Below, in pieces: positions 47,354 to 60,000 of a stretch of DNA of 64,000 nucleotides (its first letter is position 1; every line of letters begins with the position of its first letter). The DNA is from Enterobacterales bacterium CwR94 (GTDB lineage: Bacteria > Pseudomonadota > Gammaproteobacteria > Enterobacterales > Enterobacteriaceae): NCBI GenBank assembly GCA_002837195.1, contig KZ478059.1, positions 186,001-250,000 on the forward strand, in the 5' to 3' direction. The position numbers and the translations under genes were made by a program. The notes under the pieces were generated by a model. That model worked only from the letters and a program-made list of their open reading frames with translations, was not told the origin of the DNA and did not search any database.

Positions 47354-48223
47354 TCACGCAAACTCAGGATGCCCTTGCAAAGTGCGATGGAGTGGCGAGA
47401 CGTTAACGCCTTGCGCCACAAAACCATGCATCCCTTGCGGGGCTTGCTCAAACACATGACGGGCAGCAGACTCGGTGTCAAATTCGGCAAACACACAAGC
47501 CCCTGTGCCAGTCAGGCGTGACGGCGCGTATTCTAACAGCCAGGAAACGAGCGCATCAACCTCGCGAAAACGTTTTCTTACGACTGACTCACAATCATTG
47601 CTGAAAGGCGTGGTCATCAGCGTGCTGAAATCGCGCACCGGAGTGTGCCGTGGCAAGGCCGGATCGCCAAATACCGCGGGCGTACTGATCGACACGCCAG
47701 GGTGCAGCACCAGATACCACTTTTCGGCGGGACTGGCGGGCACCAGCTCTTCACCCACGCCTTCGGCAAAGGCGGCATACCCTTGTACAAACACCGGCAC
47801 ATCCGCGCCCAGCGTTAAGCCCCAGTCTGCCAGCTCCATCAGCGCAAAACCGGTTTGCCACAGGTGGTTCAGCGCCACCAGAACGGTTGCCGCGTTGGAG
47901 GAACCGCCGCCCAGCCCACCGCCCATCGGCAGAATTTTATTGATGCGGATATCCGCACCGGACCAGGCCGGTTTAACGCCAGCTTGCTGCGCTTTTTGCT
48001 TGAGCAACTGGGCGGCGCGCACGATGAGATTATCCGCATCCGCCACGCCTGCCACCGGCGTTAGTAAGCGAATCTCGCCGTGCTGCTGTGGCTCAATGGT
48101 CAGCGTGTCACCGTAGTTGAGAAACTGGAACAGCGTCTGCAAATTATGGTAGCCGTCAGGACGACGGCCAGTGATATACAGAAACAGGTTGAGCTTTGCC
48201 GGAGAGGGCCAGGTGGTGATCAT
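47354..48223 (-). CDS. ispE: 4-diphosphocytidyl-2-C-methyl-D-erythritol kinase IspE
   Basis: This GHMP kinase phosphorylates CDP-methylerythritol in the MEP pathway for isoprenoids. The 289 residues include [22 protein letters not shown] at the start, the glycine-rich ATP loop [15 protein letters not shown] and the C-terminal [12 protein letters not shown]. The C-terminal end is slightly extended. The ATG overlaps the stop of lolB by 4 bp (ATGA), so translation is coupled. It is followed by prs. Confidence 0.96.
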   Translation of the reverse strand: MITTWPSPAKLNLFLYITGRRPDGYHNLQTLFQFLNYGDTLTIEPQQHGEIRLLTPVAGVADADNLIVRAAQLLKQKAQQAGVKPAWSGADIRINKILPMGGGLGGGSSNAATVLVALNHLWQTGFALMELADWGLTLGADVPVFVQGYAAFAEGVGEELVPASPAEKWYLVLHPGVSISTPAVFGDPALPRHTPVRDFSTLMTTPFSNDCESVVRKRFREVDALVSWLLEYAPSRLTGTGACVFAEFDTESAARHVFEQAPQGMHGFVAQGVNVSPLHRTLQGHPEFA

Positions 48224-48846
48224 TTCAGTGTCCAGCTGTCCATTTTCAGTTTGATGCGCTGGTCGCCCTGTTTCAGTTCCAGATTAGCAGGTAACGCAGG
48301 CTGCTGTTTTTGATCATAGCCCTGATAGCTCACCTGCCACTGCTGGTCGTCACGGCGATAATTGACGTGGGTCAGGCGATACTGGCTGTCGAGTTGATAA
48401 TCGGTCGCATCACCTGGCAGGCCCAGCATCCACTGACGTAGGTTCTGCAAGGGGATATCCATGCCGGTCAGTTGGCTTATCATCTTCTCCGCGTCATTAC
48501 TGGTATAACGCTTGCCTTTGTTATCCACTAACTGCACCACATTACCTTGCGCATCGAGCTGTAACTCGGTACTGCCCAGTGGATTGGTGAGCAGCAGGCG
48601 GTAGCGGTCAGGCGCGGTTTGTTGCCAGTTAAAGCGGGCGTAGACCTTTTGCTTGTCAGAGAGATAAGCAAAAGCACCGCGAGTCTGAAACTGGGTAATT
48701 TTACTGACTTCTTGCTGATGCGCTTGCCACTGAGGGGAATCCGGGCTTTTACCCGGCGCAGTCGGTTGATGAATGCTACAGGCGGCGAGCACCAGGCTTG
48801 CCAGCGGCAGCAGTTTTAAAGCCAGACGGCGAGGGGCGAAAGTCAT
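48220..48846 (-). CDS. lolB: outer-membrane lipoprotein receptor LolB
   Basis: LolB accepts lipoproteins from LolA and inserts them into the outer membrane. It is 208 residues with a lipoprotein signal peptide, lipobox LAAC ([18 protein letters not shown]), then the LolB core: [59 protein letters not shown] and [11 protein letters not shown]. The ATG at 48846 is used. A TTG at 48855 has GGAG 8 nt upstream and may be the true start, which would add three residues. It is divergent from hemA and followed by ispE. Confidence 0.93.
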   Translation of the reverse strand: MTFAPRRLALKLLPLASLVLAACSIHQPTAPGKSPDSPQWQAHQQEVSKITQFQTRGAFAYLSDKQKVYARFNWQQTAPDRYRLLLTNPLGSTELQLDAQGNVVQLVDNKGKRYTSNDAEKMISQLTGMDIPLQNLRQWMLGLPGDATDYQLDSQYRLTHVNYRRDDQQWQVSYQGYDQKQQPALPANLELKQGDQRIKLKMDSWTLK

Positions 48847-49060
48847 GCTATTCAATGGAAGAACTCCCTTTTTTACGGCGTAACCGCTCACGCTAACCAA
48901 CCCTGATTGCCGGGTCAATGCGCAAATCCTCTTAAATTTGCGCCATAATAGCACTAGCCTGTTGCAACCATAAGTGCGGTGTGGCTTTTCTTGGTCAGTC
49001 GCATCTTGTAGAATGCGCGACAAAACCCTGGCAACATTGGGACAACTAGATCAAATCACC

Positions 49061-50317
49061 ATGACGCTTCTGGCACTCGGAATCAATCACAAAACGGCCC
49101 CTGTCGCGTTACGCGAACGCGTGACGTTCTCGCCGGACACGCTCGACCAGGCGCTCAACAGTCTGCTTTCACAGCCGACTGTGCAGAGCGGCGTGGTGCT
49201 GTCCACCTGCAACCGCACCGAGCTGTATCTCAGCGTGGGTGAGCAAGAAGACATCCGCGAACAGCTCGTGACCTGGCTGTGTGATTACCATCAGCTCAGC
49301 GCTGATGACGTACGTAAAAGCCTGTACTGGCATCACGATAACGATGCGGTGAGCCACCTGATGCGCGTGGCCAGCGGATTGGATTCACTGGTGTTGGGTG
49401 AGCCACAAATTCTCGGTCAGGTCAAAAAAGCCTTTGTCGATTCCCAGCGTGAACATGCATTAAGCAGCGAACTGGAGCGTATGTTCCAGAAATCCTTCTC
49501 TGTCGCCAAACGTGTGCGTACCGAGACGGAAATCGGCGCTAACGCGGTTTCCGTGGCTTTTGCCGCCTGTTCACTGGCCCGTCAAATCTTCGAATCGCTC
49601 TCTACCGTCAATGTGCTGCTGGTTGGCGCGGGTGAAACCATTGAACTGGTGGCACGGCATCTGCGCGAGCACAAAGTGAAAAGCCTGATGATTGCCAACC
49701 GTACCCGCGAGCGGGCGCAAGCATTGGCGGCAGAGGTGGGTGCCGAAGTGATTGGTCTTGGCGACATCGACGAACGTCTGGCGGAAGCCGATATCATTAT
49801 CAGTTCTACCGCCAGCCCCCTGCCGATTATTGGCAAAGGCATGGTAGAACGCGCACTGAAACGCCGTCGTAATCAGCCCATGCTGCTGGTGGACATTGCC
49901 GTACCGCGCGATGTTGAACCGGAAGTCGGCAAACTGGCGAATGCCTATCTGTACAGCGTTGATGACTTACAAAGTATCATCGAGCAAAACCTCGCGCAGC
50001 GTAAAGCCGCCGCGGTGCAGGCGGAAACCATCGTGGTGCAGGAAAGCGGTGAGTTTATGGGATGGCTGCGCGCTCAGGCCGCGGCAGAAACGATCCGTGA
50101 ATACCGTTCGCAGGCCAATGACGTGCGTGTCGATTTAGAGAGTCGTGCCCTGGCCGCGTTGCAAAACGGTGCGGATGCCGAAGCCGTTGTACGCGAGCTG
50201 GCGCATAAGCTCACCAACCGTTTGATTCATGCACCAACCAAATCTTTGCAGCAAGCCGCCCGCGATGGCGATGATGAACGCCTGCAACTTCTGCGTGACA
50301 GCCTGGGCCTTGAGTAG
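49061..50317 (+). CDS. hemA: glutamyl-tRNA reductase HemA
   Basis: This enzyme reduces glutamyl-tRNA(Glu) to glutamate-1-semialdehyde, the first committed step of the C5 pathway to heme. It is 418 residues, like E. coli. The start [20 protein letters not shown] is used although the frame is open upstream to 48974. The catalytic Cys50 lies in [22 protein letters not shown], the NADPH-binding motif [17 protein letters not shown] and the dimerisation helix at the C-terminus are recognisable. It heads the hemA-prfA-prmC operon and diverges from lolB across about 214 bp that must hold both promoters. Confidence 0.97.
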   Translation: MTLLALGINHKTAPVALRERVTFSPDTLDQALNSLLSQPTVQSGVVLSTCNRTELYLSVGEQEDIREQLVTWLCDYHQLSADDVRKSLYWHHDNDAVSHLMRVASGLDSLVLGEPQILGQVKKAFVDSQREHALSSELERMFQKSFSVAKRVRTETEIGANAVSVAFAACSLARQIFESLSTVNVLLVGAGETIELVARHLREHKVKSLMIANRTRERAQALAAEVGAEVIGLGDIDERLAEADIIISSTASPLPIIGKGMVERALKRRRNQPMLLVDIAVPRDVEPEVGKLANAYLYSVDDLQSIIEQNLAQRKAAAVQAETIVVQESGEFMGWLRAQAAAETIREYRSQANDVRVDLESRALAALQNGADAEAVVRELAHKLTNRLIHAPTKSLQQAARDGDDERLQLLRDSLGLE

Positions 50318-50362
50318 CCCAGGTTTTCCCACCTTCTCTGATAACAAGGTAAAACAAGCCGA

Positions 50363-51445
50363 ATGAAGTCTTCTATTGTTGCCAAGCTGGAAGCCTTACA
50401 GGATCGCCACGAAGAAGTGGAAGCGATGCTGGGGGACGCCACCGTGATCGCCGATCAGGATCGTTTCCGGGCGTTATCGCGTGAGTATGCGCAGCTTGCC
50501 GACGTCACAAAATGTTTTCGTCAGTGGCAGCAGGTGCAAGAAGATATTGAAACCGCCCAAATGCTGCTCGACGATCCTGAAATGCGCGATATGGCGCAGG
50601 AAGAGTTAAAAGAGGCGCGCGGGCAAGAGGACGCGCTGGAGCAGCAACTGCAAGTGCTGCTGTTGCCCCGAGACCCGGATGACGAGCGGAACTGCTTTAT
50701 TGAAGTGCGAGCGGGCACCGGTGGCGACGAAGCGGCAATCTTTGCCGGCGATCTGTTCCGCATGTACAGCCGTTATGCTGAGACTCGCCGCTGGCGCGTG
50801 GAAATTGTCAGTGCCAACGACGGTGAGCACGGTGGATACAAAGAGGTGATTGCGCGCGTTACGGGTGAGGGTGCCTACGGCCGTCTGAAGTTTGAGTCCG
50901 GTGGCCACCGCGTTCAACGCGTGCCTGAAACCGAATCGCAGGGGCGTATTCATACTTCTGCCTGTACGGTCGCAGCCATGCCTGAGCTGCCCGAGGCCGA
51001 CATGCCGGACATCAATCCTGCTGACCTGAAAGTGGATACCTTCCGCTCTTCCGGTGCGGGGGGCCAGCACGTCAACACCACCGATTCCGCGATTCGTATT
51101 ACCCACTTGCCGACCGGGATTGTGGTGGAGTGCCAGGATGAGCGTTCGCAGCACAAAAACCGTGCTAAAGCGATGGCGGTATTGGGCGCGCGCATTCACG
51201 CCGCCGAAACCGCGAAACGCCAACAGGCAGAGGCTTCTACACGACGTAACCTGCTGGGGTCCGGCGATCGCTCCGACCGCAACCGGACCTACAATTTCCC
51301 GCAGGGCCGCGTCACCGATCACCGTATCAATCTGACCTTATACCGTCTGGATGAGGTGATGGAAGGCAAGTTGGATATGCTGATCGAGCCGATTGTGCAG
51401 GAACACCAGGCCGACCAGTTGGCCGCACTCTCCGGACAAGATTAA
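50363..51445 (+). CDS. prfA: peptide chain release factor 1 PrfA
   Basis: RF1 recognises UAA and UAG stop codons and triggers peptide release. The 360 residues are normal. The GGQ motif is in [15 protein letters not shown], the methylation target of PrmC, encoded next. The codon-recognition PxT-type segment and [16 protein letters not shown] are present. It lies 45 bp after hemA, and the stop overlaps the prmC ATG (TAATG). Confidence 0.97.
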   Translation: MKSSIVAKLEALQDRHEEVEAMLGDATVIADQDRFRALSREYAQLADVTKCFRQWQQVQEDIETAQMLLDDPEMRDMAQEELKEARGQEDALEQQLQVLLLPRDPDDERNCFIEVRAGTGGDEAAIFAGDLFRMYSRYAETRRWRVEIVSANDGEHGGYKEVIARVTGEGAYGRLKFESGGHRVQRVPETESQGRIHTSACTVAAMPELPEADMPDINPADLKVDTFRSSGAGGQHVNTTDSAIRITHLPTGIVVECQDERSQHKNRAKAMAVLGARIHAAETAKRQQAEASTRRNLLGSGDRSDRNRTYNFPQGRVTDHRINLTLYRLDEVMEGKLDMLIEPIVQEHQADQLAALSGQD

Positions 51446-52275
51446 TGGAGATCCGTCAGTGGCTGAAGTTGGCCACTGCCGCTTTGTCGGCCAGTGACAG
51501 TCCCAAACGCGATGCGGAAATTTTGCTTGGCGTGGTAACCGGCAAAAGCCGGGCGCAACTGATTGCTTTTGATGACCATGTGCTTTCTGCCGCGCAGTTA
51601 GCCCAGTTGGACGCACTGCTCACTCGCCGTCAACGGGGAGAACCTGTTGCGCATATTACCGGTCAACGCGAGTTTTGGTCACTGCCGCTGGCGGTGTCAC
51701 CCGCAACGCTTATTCCACGCCCCGATACCGAAATCCTTGTTGAACAGGCGCTGGCCTTGCTACCTGCGACTGCGCTCAACGTGCTGGATTTAGGCACGGG
51801 AACCGGGGCTATCGCACTGGCACTCGCCAGTGAACGTCCACAGTTGACGGTGCACGCGGTGGATCGCATCGCAGACGCCGTGGCGCTGGCGCAACGCAAC
51901 GCAGCGGCCTTGTCGCTGTCGAACGTCAGGGTGTCGCAAAGTGACTGGTTTACCGCCTTAGCCCCGCAGCGTTTCGACATGATTGTCAGTAATCCTCCCT
52001 ATATCGATGCCGATGACACGCATTTATCGCAAGGTGATGTGCGTTTTGAGCCGCTCAGTGCGTTGGTGGCGCAAGAGGCCGGTCTCAGTGATTTACGCCA
52101 TATCATCAACAGCGCCGCTGACTGGCTCACCGCCGACGGCTGGTTAGTGCTGGAACACGGTTGGCAGCAGGCGAGTGCGGTGCGCGAGTTATTGGCAGAG
52201 GCCGGTTATCAGCATATCGCGACCCGCGCCGATTACGGTGGCAACGATCGTGTGACCTTTGGTCGCCGTGCTTAA
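51445..52275 (+). CDS. prmC: release factor glutamine methyltransferase PrmC
   Basis: This SAM-dependent enzyme methylates the GGQ glutamine of RF1 and RF2. The 276 residues include an N-terminal helical domain that binds the release factor, the SAM motif VLDLGTGTGAIALALASERP, and the catalytic NPPY in IVSNPPYIDADD. It overlaps prfA by one base, the classic pairing of substrate and modifier. Confidence 0.96.
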   Translation: MEIRQWLKLATAALSASDSPKRDAEILLGVVTGKSRAQLIAFDDHVLSAAQLAQLDALLTRRQRGEPVAHITGQREFWSLPLAVSPATLIPRPDTEILVEQALALLPATALNVLDLGTGTGAIALALASERPQLTVHAVDRIADAVALAQRNAAALSLSNVRVSQSDWFTALAPQRFDMIVSNPPYIDADDTHLSQGDVRFEPLSALVAQEAGLSDLRHIINSAADWLTADGWLVLEHGWQQASAVRELLAEAGYQHIATRADYGGNDRVTFGRRA

Positions 52276-52295
52276 CATTTTAGGAGCAGTAACCG

Positions 52296-52690
52296 ATGGC
52301 ATCATGGTATCCGGCGATTAAGCATTTCCACTTACTAACAGTATTTATCACGGTGTCGCTGTTCGTTTTACGTTTTATCTGGCAACAGCGCGGCTCGGCA
52401 ATGTTACAACAGCGCTGGGTACGTATTGTGCCGCACATCAATGACACCCTATTGTTATTATCGGGCGCGGCGTTGGTGAGCATTACGCACTTCTATCCTT
52501 TTTCAGTGCAGGGCGCCTGGTTAACGGAAAAACTGGCCGGGGTTATTCTGTACATTCTAATAGGCGGTGTGGTATTAAGTCGTCGCCCGCGTACAACCAA
52601 AGTGCGCTGGATCGGTTTTATTTTGGCGCTCGTTGTGTTGAGTCTGATTGTTCGGCTGGCACTGACGAAAATGCCTTTTCTGGGGATTGT

Positions 52691-52694
<4 letters not shown>
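52296..52694 (+). CDS. sirB2: SirB2 family inner-membrane protein
   Basis: This 132-residue hydrophobic protein has four TM segments (HLLTVFITVSLFVLRFI, LLLLSGAALVSITHF, LAGVILYILIGGVVL, GFILALVVLSLIVRLAL) and matches SirB2/YchQ. The function is unknown. It lies between prmC (20 bp) and sirB1 (4-bp ATGA overlap) and is part of the hemA-kdsA gene string. Confidence 0.92.
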
Positions 52695-54386
<1,692 letters not shown>

Positions 54387-54393
54387 TGTGAAA

Positions 54394-54416
54394 AGCGCCT
54401 GCGGGCGCTTTTTTTT
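54394..54416 (+). terminator. kdsA terminator
   Basis: The stem AGCGCC (54394-54399) / GGCGCT (54404-54409) has a TGCG loop. Eight T follow, and flanking A and T bases extend the stem. Confidence 0.92.
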
Positions 54417-54437
54417 GCCACAAGGAAGGAGAGAACA

Positions 54438-54851
54438 ATGAAAGCGATACTCACCGGCGCACTGGCTGCGCTGTTACTGGGAGGATGCAGTATGTCGACC
54501 TCTAAGACCGTCGATTTCACGGCACTGAGCGCCAAAACCTTTGTCCTGACAGCGGTAGACAACCAGCCTGTCACGTCGGCAGAAGGCCGTCAGGCTGAGA
54601 TCGCCTTTACGCCAGAAGGGCGTGTGACCGGCGCGATGTGCAACCGCTTCTTTGGACAGGGCACGTTAAACGACAACACGTTGACGGTGGCGCAAATCGG
54701 CATGACCCGCATGTTGTGCAGTGATCCGCAGCAGAACCAATGGGATCAATTGATCGGCGAGATGTTGCCAAAAGGCGTAGTGGTGACCTTGCAGGGTGAG
54801 GCCCTGACGCTGAGCGGTCAGCAGCACCAGTTGGTGTATCAGCAAAAGTAA
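54438..54851 (+). CDS. hslJ: META-domain lipoprotein HslJ
   Basis: This 137-residue lipoprotein has the lipobox LLGGC (MKAILTGALAALLLGGCSMS) and a META domain (AKTFVLTAVDNQPVTS, MCNRFFGQGTLNDNTL, IGMTRMLCSDPQQNQWD), as in E. coli HslJ. HslJ is heat-inducible and linked to novobiocin tolerance. It is monocistronic and ends in a palindrome shared with the convergent ppk2 gene. Confidence 0.9.
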   Translation: MKAILTGALAALLLGGCSMSTSKTVDFTALSAKTFVLTAVDNQPVTSAEGRQAEIAFTPEGRVTGAMCNRFFGQGTLNDNTLTVAQIGMTRMLCSDPQQNQWDQLIGEMLPKGVVVTLQGEALTLSGQQHQLVYQQK

Positions 54852-54857
54852 GCGCAG

Positions 54858-54882
54858 CAGGGCCATCGTGGCGATGGCCCTG
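54858..54882. terminator. stem-loop between hslJ and ppk2
   Basis: An 11-bp perfect stem CAGGGCCATCG (54858-54868) / CGATGGCCCTG (54872-54882) with a three-base loop lies between convergent genes. Confidence 0.7.
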
Positions 54883-54893
54883 AGAAAGAGCGA

Positions 54894-55811
54894 TCAATAT
54901 TTCTCTGGCACTAACATATTTTCTGGAATCGGCGAACGGCGATAGGTTTCATGGCGCTCACGGTTGGGCAATGAAATCGATTTCTGTTCCACTTCTTCAT
55001 ACGGAATTTGTTGCAGCAGATGCGTCATGCAGTTCAGGCGCGCGCGTTTTTTATCCACGCCCTGGACGACCCACCACGGCGCTTCGGGAATATTTGTCCG
55101 CTCCAGCATCTCTTCTTTGGCTTCGGTGTAATCTTCCCAACGGCGACGGCTTTCTAAATCCATCGGGCTTAACTTCCACTGTTTTAGCGGATCGTGGATG
55201 CGACTCAGAAAGCGCATCTCCTGCTCTTCATCCGTAATGGAAAACCAGTACTTCACAATTTGGATGCCGCTGCGCGTCAGCATTTTTTCAAACTCGGGCA
55301 CGCTGCGATAAAACTCTTCCACTTCTTCATCGTTACAAAAGCCCATCACCCGCTCAACGCCAGCACGGTTGTACCAGCTACGGTCAAACAGCACCATTTC
55401 GCCCGCGGCGGGCAGGTGAGCAATATAGCGTTGGAAATACCACTGGGTTCGCTCGCGATCGTTTGGCGCGGGCAGTGCCGCAACCCGGCAGGTGCGCGGG
55501 TTTAGTCGCTGGGTAATACGCTTAATAACGCCGCCTTTACCGGCCGCATCGCGTCCTTCAAACAGGATCACTACCCGATGGCCGGTACGCATTACCCAGT
55601 CCTGCATTTTGACCAGTTCGCCCTGTAAGTGCAGCAGCTCGCGGAAATAGCGACGGCGCCAGGCTTTTTCACTGTCTTCCAGCGGCTGATCGGCGCCAAA
55701 ACGCAGATCATCCAGTTCCATTTCCAGCTCTTCATCGTAGCTGTCATAAAATTCCTGCAACAGACGCCTATTAAAGGTCTCAGTGTGCAGGCCGTTGTCG
55801 TGTGTCGCCAT
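54894..55811 (-). CDS. PPK2-type polyphosphate kinase
   Basis: This 305-residue P-loop kinase transfers phosphate between polyphosphate and nucleotides. The Walker A is in ILFEGRDAAGKGGVIKRITQ; the lid/Walker B region is VLFDRSWYNRAGVERVMGF. TQWYFQRYIAHLPAAGE and KMLTRSGIQIVKYWFSI are typical of the family. The ATG at 55811 (MATHDNGLHTETFNRR) has AGGGGA 8 nt upstream; the frame continues 34 codons further but without a start. Which nucleotide is preferred (GDP, ADP or AMP) cannot be read. It is unlike the PPK1 of E. coli. Confidence 0.9.
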   Translation of the reverse strand: MATHDNGLHTETFNRRLLQEFYDSYDEELEMELDDLRFGADQPLEDSEKAWRRRYFRELLHLQGELVKMQDWVMRTGHRVVILFEGRDAAGKGGVIKRITQRLNPRTCRVAALPAPNDRERTQWYFQRYIAHLPAAGEMVLFDRSWYNRAGVERVMGFCNDEEVEEFYRSVPEFEKMLTRSGIQIVKYWFSITDEEQEMRFLSRIHDPLKQWKLSPMDLESRRRWEDYTEAKEEMLERTNIPEAPWWVVQGVDKKRARLNCMTHLLQQIPYEEVEQKSISLPNRERHETYRRSPIPENMLVPEKY

Positions 55812-55998
55812 GGCGGTTCCCCTCAAGGTGGCTGCTCCGCCCGCAAGGTGGCGGGCAGAAATGGTCGTTCGCGGCGTGAAGCGCGCGCTGGCACTGTGAT
55901 ACCGCCTTTGCATGACAGAATGATGATAATACTAAGGCGGAATAATTTTTCTGTAACATGGCTGTAGCAGTCTGTGGATCTGACTGTTTTGTTGATTG

Positions 55999-57030
55999 AT
56001 GGCTATGGCGCGAGATGCGGTTCCCCTTGTAACTCCTCCCGATTTTAATGACGAAGTGGCCGGATTGATTTACGGCTACCGCCTGTCAGCACAGCATGCG
56101 CCCCAGCGTCTGAATGCCAGCGAAGTCACGCAATTGGCCAGCGATGCCTTGCCTGAGGGGGATTACCTTTGGCTGCACATCAACTTAAATCATGCGCGGG
56201 CAGAAAGCTGGGTGCGCAGCCATTTTGCGGTGGAAGGGGACTTCTTTGATGAAATCCATTCGGCTTCACCGCGTACCCGACTGGCGCAGCAAAACCAGGC
56301 GCTGCTGGCGGTGCTCAACGATGTCACCTTTAGCGCCGAAGAGCGCAGCGTGCAAAATGCCACGCTGTGGGTATGGTGCCGTCCACGTTTGATTGTCACC
56401 GCGCGCTATCGTCCTACGGCCATGATTGAGCGTATGCATCAGCAACTGGACCAACTGACGCTGGAGAGTGCCGAGGGCATGTTGCTGTGGCTGCTGGGCG
56501 AGCAGGAGGCGCAACTGGAGAGCGTGGTGCGCCGCACCAGTCTGGCAATCGATGCCGTGGAGGAGCGCTTACTGAGTCCGGCGATCAAAGCCAACCGCAG
56601 TGAATTGGGGCGCTTTCGGCGCATGCTGTTACGCGTGCAGCGTTTGCTGGCCCCGGAACCGGCGGCGCTGTTTCGCTTATTGAATCGTCCTTCAGGCTGG
56701 TTGCAGCGGGAGACGATCAATGAGCTGCGTGCCTTTACAGAAGAATTCAGCGTCGTTCTCAATGATTTGGCGAGCCTGATGGAACGGATCCGCTTGCTGC
56801 AGGAGGAGATTCAGGCACGCTTAATGGAGCAAAGCAATCGTACGCTGTTTTTGCTGACGGTGATCACGGTGCTGGCGTTGCCGATAAACATTGTTGCTGG
56901 GTTCTTTGGCATGAATGTGGGTGGCGTGCCGCTGTCGAGCAATCCTCATGGATTTTTGCTGCTGGTGCTGCTGGTGTTAGCGTTTACGCTGGTGGCGGGT
57001 TGGCTGGCGCTACGTCAGCCGAAGGGATAA
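55999..57030 (+). CDS. zntB: CorA-family zinc transporter ZntB
   Basis: This inner-membrane channel or transporter of the CorA family has about 343 residues: a large cytoplasmic N-terminal domain and two C-terminal TM helices. The pore signature is GMN in FFGMNVGGVPL, the ZntB-like form (GMNxGGxP). LLTVITVLALPINIVAGFFG is TM1. ZntB moves zinc; direction is debated. Start codons at 55999 and 56005 are both possible, and no ribosome site is evident. It is convergent with putA. Confidence 0.87.
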   Translation: MAMARDAVPLVTPPDFNDEVAGLIYGYRLSAQHAPQRLNASEVTQLASDALPEGDYLWLHINLNHARAESWVRSHFAVEGDFFDEIHSASPRTRLAQQNQALLAVLNDVTFSAEERSVQNATLWVWCRPRLIVTARYRPTAMIERMHQQLDQLTLESAEGMLLWLLGEQEAQLESVVRRTSLAIDAVEERLLSPAIKANRSELGRFRRMLLRVQRLLAPEPAALFRLLNRPSGWLQRETINELRAFTEEFSVVLNDLASLMERIRLLQEEIQARLMEQSNRTLFLLTVITVLALPINIVAGFFGMNVGGVPLSSNPHGFLLLVLLVLAFTLVAGWLALRQPKG

Positions 57031-57052
57031 GGGGCGAGCGCAGGCTCGCCCC
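57031..57052. terminator. stem-loop between zntB and putA
   Basis: GGGGCGAGC (57031-57039) pairs with GCTCGCCCC (57044-57052) around a four-base loop, between convergent genes. No T tract is present. Confidence 0.65.
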
Positions 57053-57058
57053 CGTTGA

Positions 57059-60000
57059 TTACCCGATCGTCATTAAGCTGGCATTACCGCCTGCGGCGGC
57101 GGTATTGACGCTCAATGAACGTTCAATCAACAAACGCTCCAGCAGCAAATTGGTCTCTCCGTGGGCAAAGCCCTGCACAGAAACAATCTCACCGTCGCGC
57201 GCCGCAACCTGCTCGCACAAATCGCGCAATTGATCGGCGTTGCCGTGGTAAATCACCGCATTGTAATGCGTGTCACCTTGCACGGCATTTGCCGCGATAT
57301 CGATACGCGCTTGCACCGCTTCCGGTAACTGGGCATACAAGGCGGTATAGCGTGCCTCTTTCGGCCACAGAACGCGGCTGCCAACGCTGGTCACGGCGGC
57401 CAGTTGCGTGAGCGCATCGGTGTCGTTATCCGCCAGACACAACACACGTTCACGCGGCAGCAGGGCAAACGTATTACGCTCGCCGGTCGGCCCAGGCAGG
57501 GTGCGCAGGGTGCCGCTTTGTGCCAGTTCACCAAAGCGTTGGCAAACCGCCAGCAGCTCAGGCTTCTCTTTCGCCCACTCCAGCAGTGATTGATGCGGTG
57601 CCTGTAAGGCTGGGCGCAGTGTGGCATCCACGGCGTAGTCCGCATCCTGACGCGCAAAGGTGACGTTCAGCGCATCATCCGGTCGGCTGGCCAGCAGGCG
57701 ATACAGATACAGCGGTCCGCCGGCTTTCGGTCCGGTGCCAGAGAGACCTTCGCCGCCAAACGGCTGCACGCCAACAACGGCGCCTACCATGTTGCGGTTA
57801 ACGTACAAGTTGCCGACCTGGGCGCTGGCGGTGACTTGCGCGATGGTTTCATCGATACGCGTGTGGACGCCCATCGTGAGGCCATAACCCGAGGCGTTGA
57901 TCTGTTTCACCAGCTCAGGTAGCTGTGCGCGGCTAAAACGCACCACGTGCAGCACCGGGCCAAACACCTCTTTTTGCAGCTCATCGACGCTGTTCAACTC
58001 AATCAGGGTGGGCGGAATATAGGTACCGTTTTGCCACTCTTGACGATCCTGCGCCGTTTCGCGCACCGCCTGGAACACGCTCAGGCCTTTATTGCGCAGT
58101 CCCTGAATGTGGCGTTCGATATTTTGTTTAGCTTCCGCATCGATAACCGGGCCGATATCTGTTGCCAGACGGCCAGGATTGCCCATGCGGTATTCCGCCA
58201 TTGCGCCGCGCAGCATTTTCAAGGTGTGCTCAGCCACGTCTTCCTGGATACACAGCAAACGCAAGGCCGAGCAGCGTTGTCCGGCACTGTCGTAGGCCGA
58301 GGCGACGATGTCCATGACCACTTGTTCCGTCAGCGCGGAGGAATCGACGATCATCGCGTTAAGGCCACCGGTTTCGGCCACCAGTGGCGTTGGGCGGCCT
58401 TGCGGATCCAGACGCGTCGCCACATTGCGTTGCAACAGGCGGGCAACCTCGGTGGAGCCTGTAAACATCACGCCGCGTACACGCTCGTCGCCGGTCAGTT
58501 GTGCGCCTACCGTTTCACCGCGTCCAGGCAGCAGTTGCACAACACCTGGCGGAACGCCGGCATCCAGTAAAATTTGAATGGCCTGCGCGGCAATCAGTGG
58601 CGTTTGCTCTGCCGGTTTTGCCAGCACACTGTTGCCCGCCGCCAGGGCGGCAGCGACCTGTCCGCTGAAGATCGCCAGCGGGAAGTTCCACGGGCTGATA
58701 CACACCACGGGGCCGAGCGGGCGGTGCGTGTCGTTATCAAAGTCGTCGCGAACCTGTCCGGCGTAGTAATAGAGGAAATCCACGGCTTCACGCACTTCCG
58801 CAATGGCGTTGTTAAAGGTTTTCCCTGCTTCCCGCACCAACAGACCGATCAGTTGTTGCAGTTGTGCGTCCATCATCTGCGCCGCGCGCTCCAGAATAGC
58901 AGCACGTTCAGCGGCAGGGGTGGCAAACCAAATCGCCCCAGATGTGACGGCGGCATCCAGCGCCTGTGAAACCTCCTGCTCGCTGGCTTCTCGCACCTGA
59001 CCGACAATGTCGCTGGCATCCGCGGGGTTGATCACCGGCAACCAGGCGCCTTCGGCGAGGTCACCCTCAATCATCGGCCCGGCACGCCAGTCCTGAGTGA
59101 CGCTGTTAAGCAGGGCGCTGGACAGCGAGGCGAGGCGATGCTCGTTAGCCATATCCAGACCGGTGGAGTTGGCACGCTTGCTGCCATACAAATCACGCGG
59201 CAGAGGGATTTTGGGATGCGGTAGTCCAACGACACCTTCTTGCATACCGAGTTTCTCGACTGCGCTGACCGGATCGGCCACCAGGTCGTCGATAGGCAGG
59301 GTGGCATCGGCAATGCGGTTCACAAAAGAGGTATTGGCACCGTTCTCCAGCAGGCGACGCACCAGATAGGCCAGCAGCGTTTCATGGGTGCCCACCGGCG
59401 CGTAAATACGACAAGGGCGATTCAGTTTGCCATCCGCAATTTTACCCACCACTTGCTCATACAGGGGTTCACCCATGCCGTGCAGGCACTGAAATTCATA
59501 CTGCCCAGGATAGTAGTTGTTGCCAGCCAACTGATAAATGGCGGCCAGCGTATGGGCATTGTGCGTTGCGAATTGCGGGTAAATCAGATTCGGTACCGCC
59601 AGCAACTTGCGGGCGCAGGCCAGGTAGGAGATATCGGTATACACTTTGCGAGTGTAGACCGGATAGCCTTCCAGACCTTCCACTTGTGCGCGCTTGATTT
59701 CGCTGTCCCAGTATGCGCCTTTCACCAGGCGGATCATCAGACGACGGCGGCTACGCTGCGCCAGCTCAATCAATTCATCGATCACAAACGGGCAGCGCTT
59801 CATATAGGCCTGAATAACAAAACCGATGCCGTTCCAGCCTTCTAACTCAGGTTCAAAGCAGAGTTTTTCCAGCAAATCGAGCGAAATCTCCAGTCGGTCT
59901 GCTTCTTCCGCATCAATATTAATACCGATGTCATAACTGCGTGCCAGCAGCGTCAGGGATTTCAGGATCGGGTACAGCTCTTCCATCACGCGGTCATACT

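Noticed and set aside
57947-58570. 207-codon plus-strand ORF within putA
   Set aside because: It is a shadow of the P5C dehydrogenase domain and has no independent evidence.
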